Of a stretch of DNA of 13,479 bases, positions 13,063 through 13,479 are shown in pieces. Below the pieces are notes generated by a model. That model was not told where the DNA came from. It made no database searches and saw only the letters and a program-made list of their open reading frames with translations. A program made the translations under genes and the position numbers. The stretch lies in assembly GCA_021205045.1 (NCBI GenBank), contig JAJPYH010000283.1:1-13479 (forward strand), written 5' to 3'. The DNA comes from Lachnospiraceae bacterium (GTDB lineage: Bacteria; Bacillota; Clostridia; Lachnospirales; Lachnospiraceae). Each line of letters starts with the position of its first letter. Position 1 is the first letter of the stretch.

Positions 13063-13479
13063 ATGATCAAGATTATGTTTGTGTCCCTGGGGTGTGACAA
13101 AAACCTGGTGGACACGGAAAAGATGCTGGCAATTCTCTCAGATCGGGGCTATGACTTTACTGATGATGAAAACGAGGCTGATGTGGCTGTGGTCAATACC
13201 TGCACCTTTATCGGCGACGCCAAGGAAGAGAGCATTCAGACGCTGATTGAGCTTGGCACGCTGAAGCAGGATGGGCACCTGAAGGCACTGATTGCCGCGG
13301 GGTGTCTGGCACAGCGATATCACAGGGAGATCAGAGAGCAGCTCCCGGAGGTGGACGCAGTGGTGGGCACCATGGCCATCGAGAGCATTGCGGACGCGGT
13401 GGACGGTGTGCTTGCCGGACAAAAGGAGCTAGTACATCGAATAATAATTAACTGGCTATACCTTCATTTGATTTTATGC
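13063..13479 (+). CDS. rimO: Ribosomal protein S12 methylthiotransferase RimO, partial, with an abnormal end
   Basis: RimO is a radical-SAM enzyme that adds a methylthio group to an aspartate of ribosomal protein S12. The protein begins MIKIMFVSLGCDKNLVD, which includes the first cysteine of the N-terminal (UPF0004/MTTase) domain. VVNTCTFI and AAGCLAQRY supply the other two cysteines expected to bind the auxiliary iron-sulphur cluster. The frame stays open to the window edge, but from about 13428 (residue 123) it no longer resembles RimO. The radical-SAM CxxxCxxC motif is not in the window. The ribosome binding site is weak, and the start lies six bases after the rpoZ stop, suggesting translational coupling. 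Confidence 0.85.
   Translation, partial: MIKIMFVSLGCDKNLVDTEKMLAILSDRGYDFTDDENEADVAVVNTCTFIGDAKEESIQTLIELGTLKQDGHLKALIAAGCLAQRYHREIREQLPEVDAVVGTMAIESIADAVDGVLAGQKELVHRIIINWLYLHLILC
13428..13479. other. AT-rich, foreign-looking end of the window
   Basis: After the codons for GQKE in rimO the sequence changes to about 70 per cent AT, and its translation (LVHRIIINWLYLHLIL) does not fit RimO, which should run on through an acidic linker into the radical-SAM domain. This suggests the boundary of an inserted element or an assembly/chimera joint. Only about 50 bases are visible, too few to identify an element. Confidence 0.5.

Overview
The window looks like a chromosomal segment of a low-to-mid GC anaerobic Firmicute, most likely Lachnospiraceae (Clostridium cluster XIVa). 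This rests on gene order (der-plsY-gpsA; yicC-gmk-rpoZ-rimO), AGGAGG-type ribosome binding sites, a long variant of PRPP synthetase and a CarD-family regulator. The assignment is by recognition of families and order, not by a database search. All recognisable genes belong to known families. I see no phage, insertion-sequence ORF, CRISPR array, tRNA or rRNA.

Left part (1-4990). A family-2 glycosyltransferase is followed by a long leader and a two-component system. The leader holds TTAA(G/A)A half-sites on an 11-bp grid, suggesting autoregulation, and then an elaborate potential RNA fold (1171-1261) that I cannot match to any known riboswitch. The response regulator is complete, although a proline sits in the expected first helix of its DNA-binding domain. 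Its partner, a large multi-pass sensor kinase, is split by an in-frame TAG at 4365-4367 between the phospho-acceptor domain and the ATPase domain. A strong, probably bidirectional terminator closes this unit.

Middle part (5015-10302). PRPP synthetase (minus strand) and der (plus strand) are transcribed divergently from predicted promoters whose -35 boxes touch, so polymerase could probably occupy only one at a time. Der (ribosome assembly GTPase), PlsY (first acylation of glycerol-3-phosphate) and GpsA (supply of glycerol-3-phosphate) follow, then a metallo-beta-lactamase-fold protein that lacks several expected metal ligands. PlsY and GpsA are consecutive steps of phospholipid synthesis.

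Right part (10303-13479). A CarD-like RNA polymerase-binding protein stands alone between its own promoter and terminator. A second transcription unit carries yicC (RNase), gmk (GMP kinase), rpoZ (omega subunit) and the start of rimO (ribosomal protein S12 methylthiotransferase). The last roughly 50 bases stop resembling rimO and become AT-rich, which points to an insertion or an assembly joint at the window edge.

The points most worth following are the unidentified structured leader of the response regulator, the nonsense-split histidine kinase, the degenerate metallo-beta-lactamase, the overlapping prs/der promoters and the foreign-looking end of rimO.
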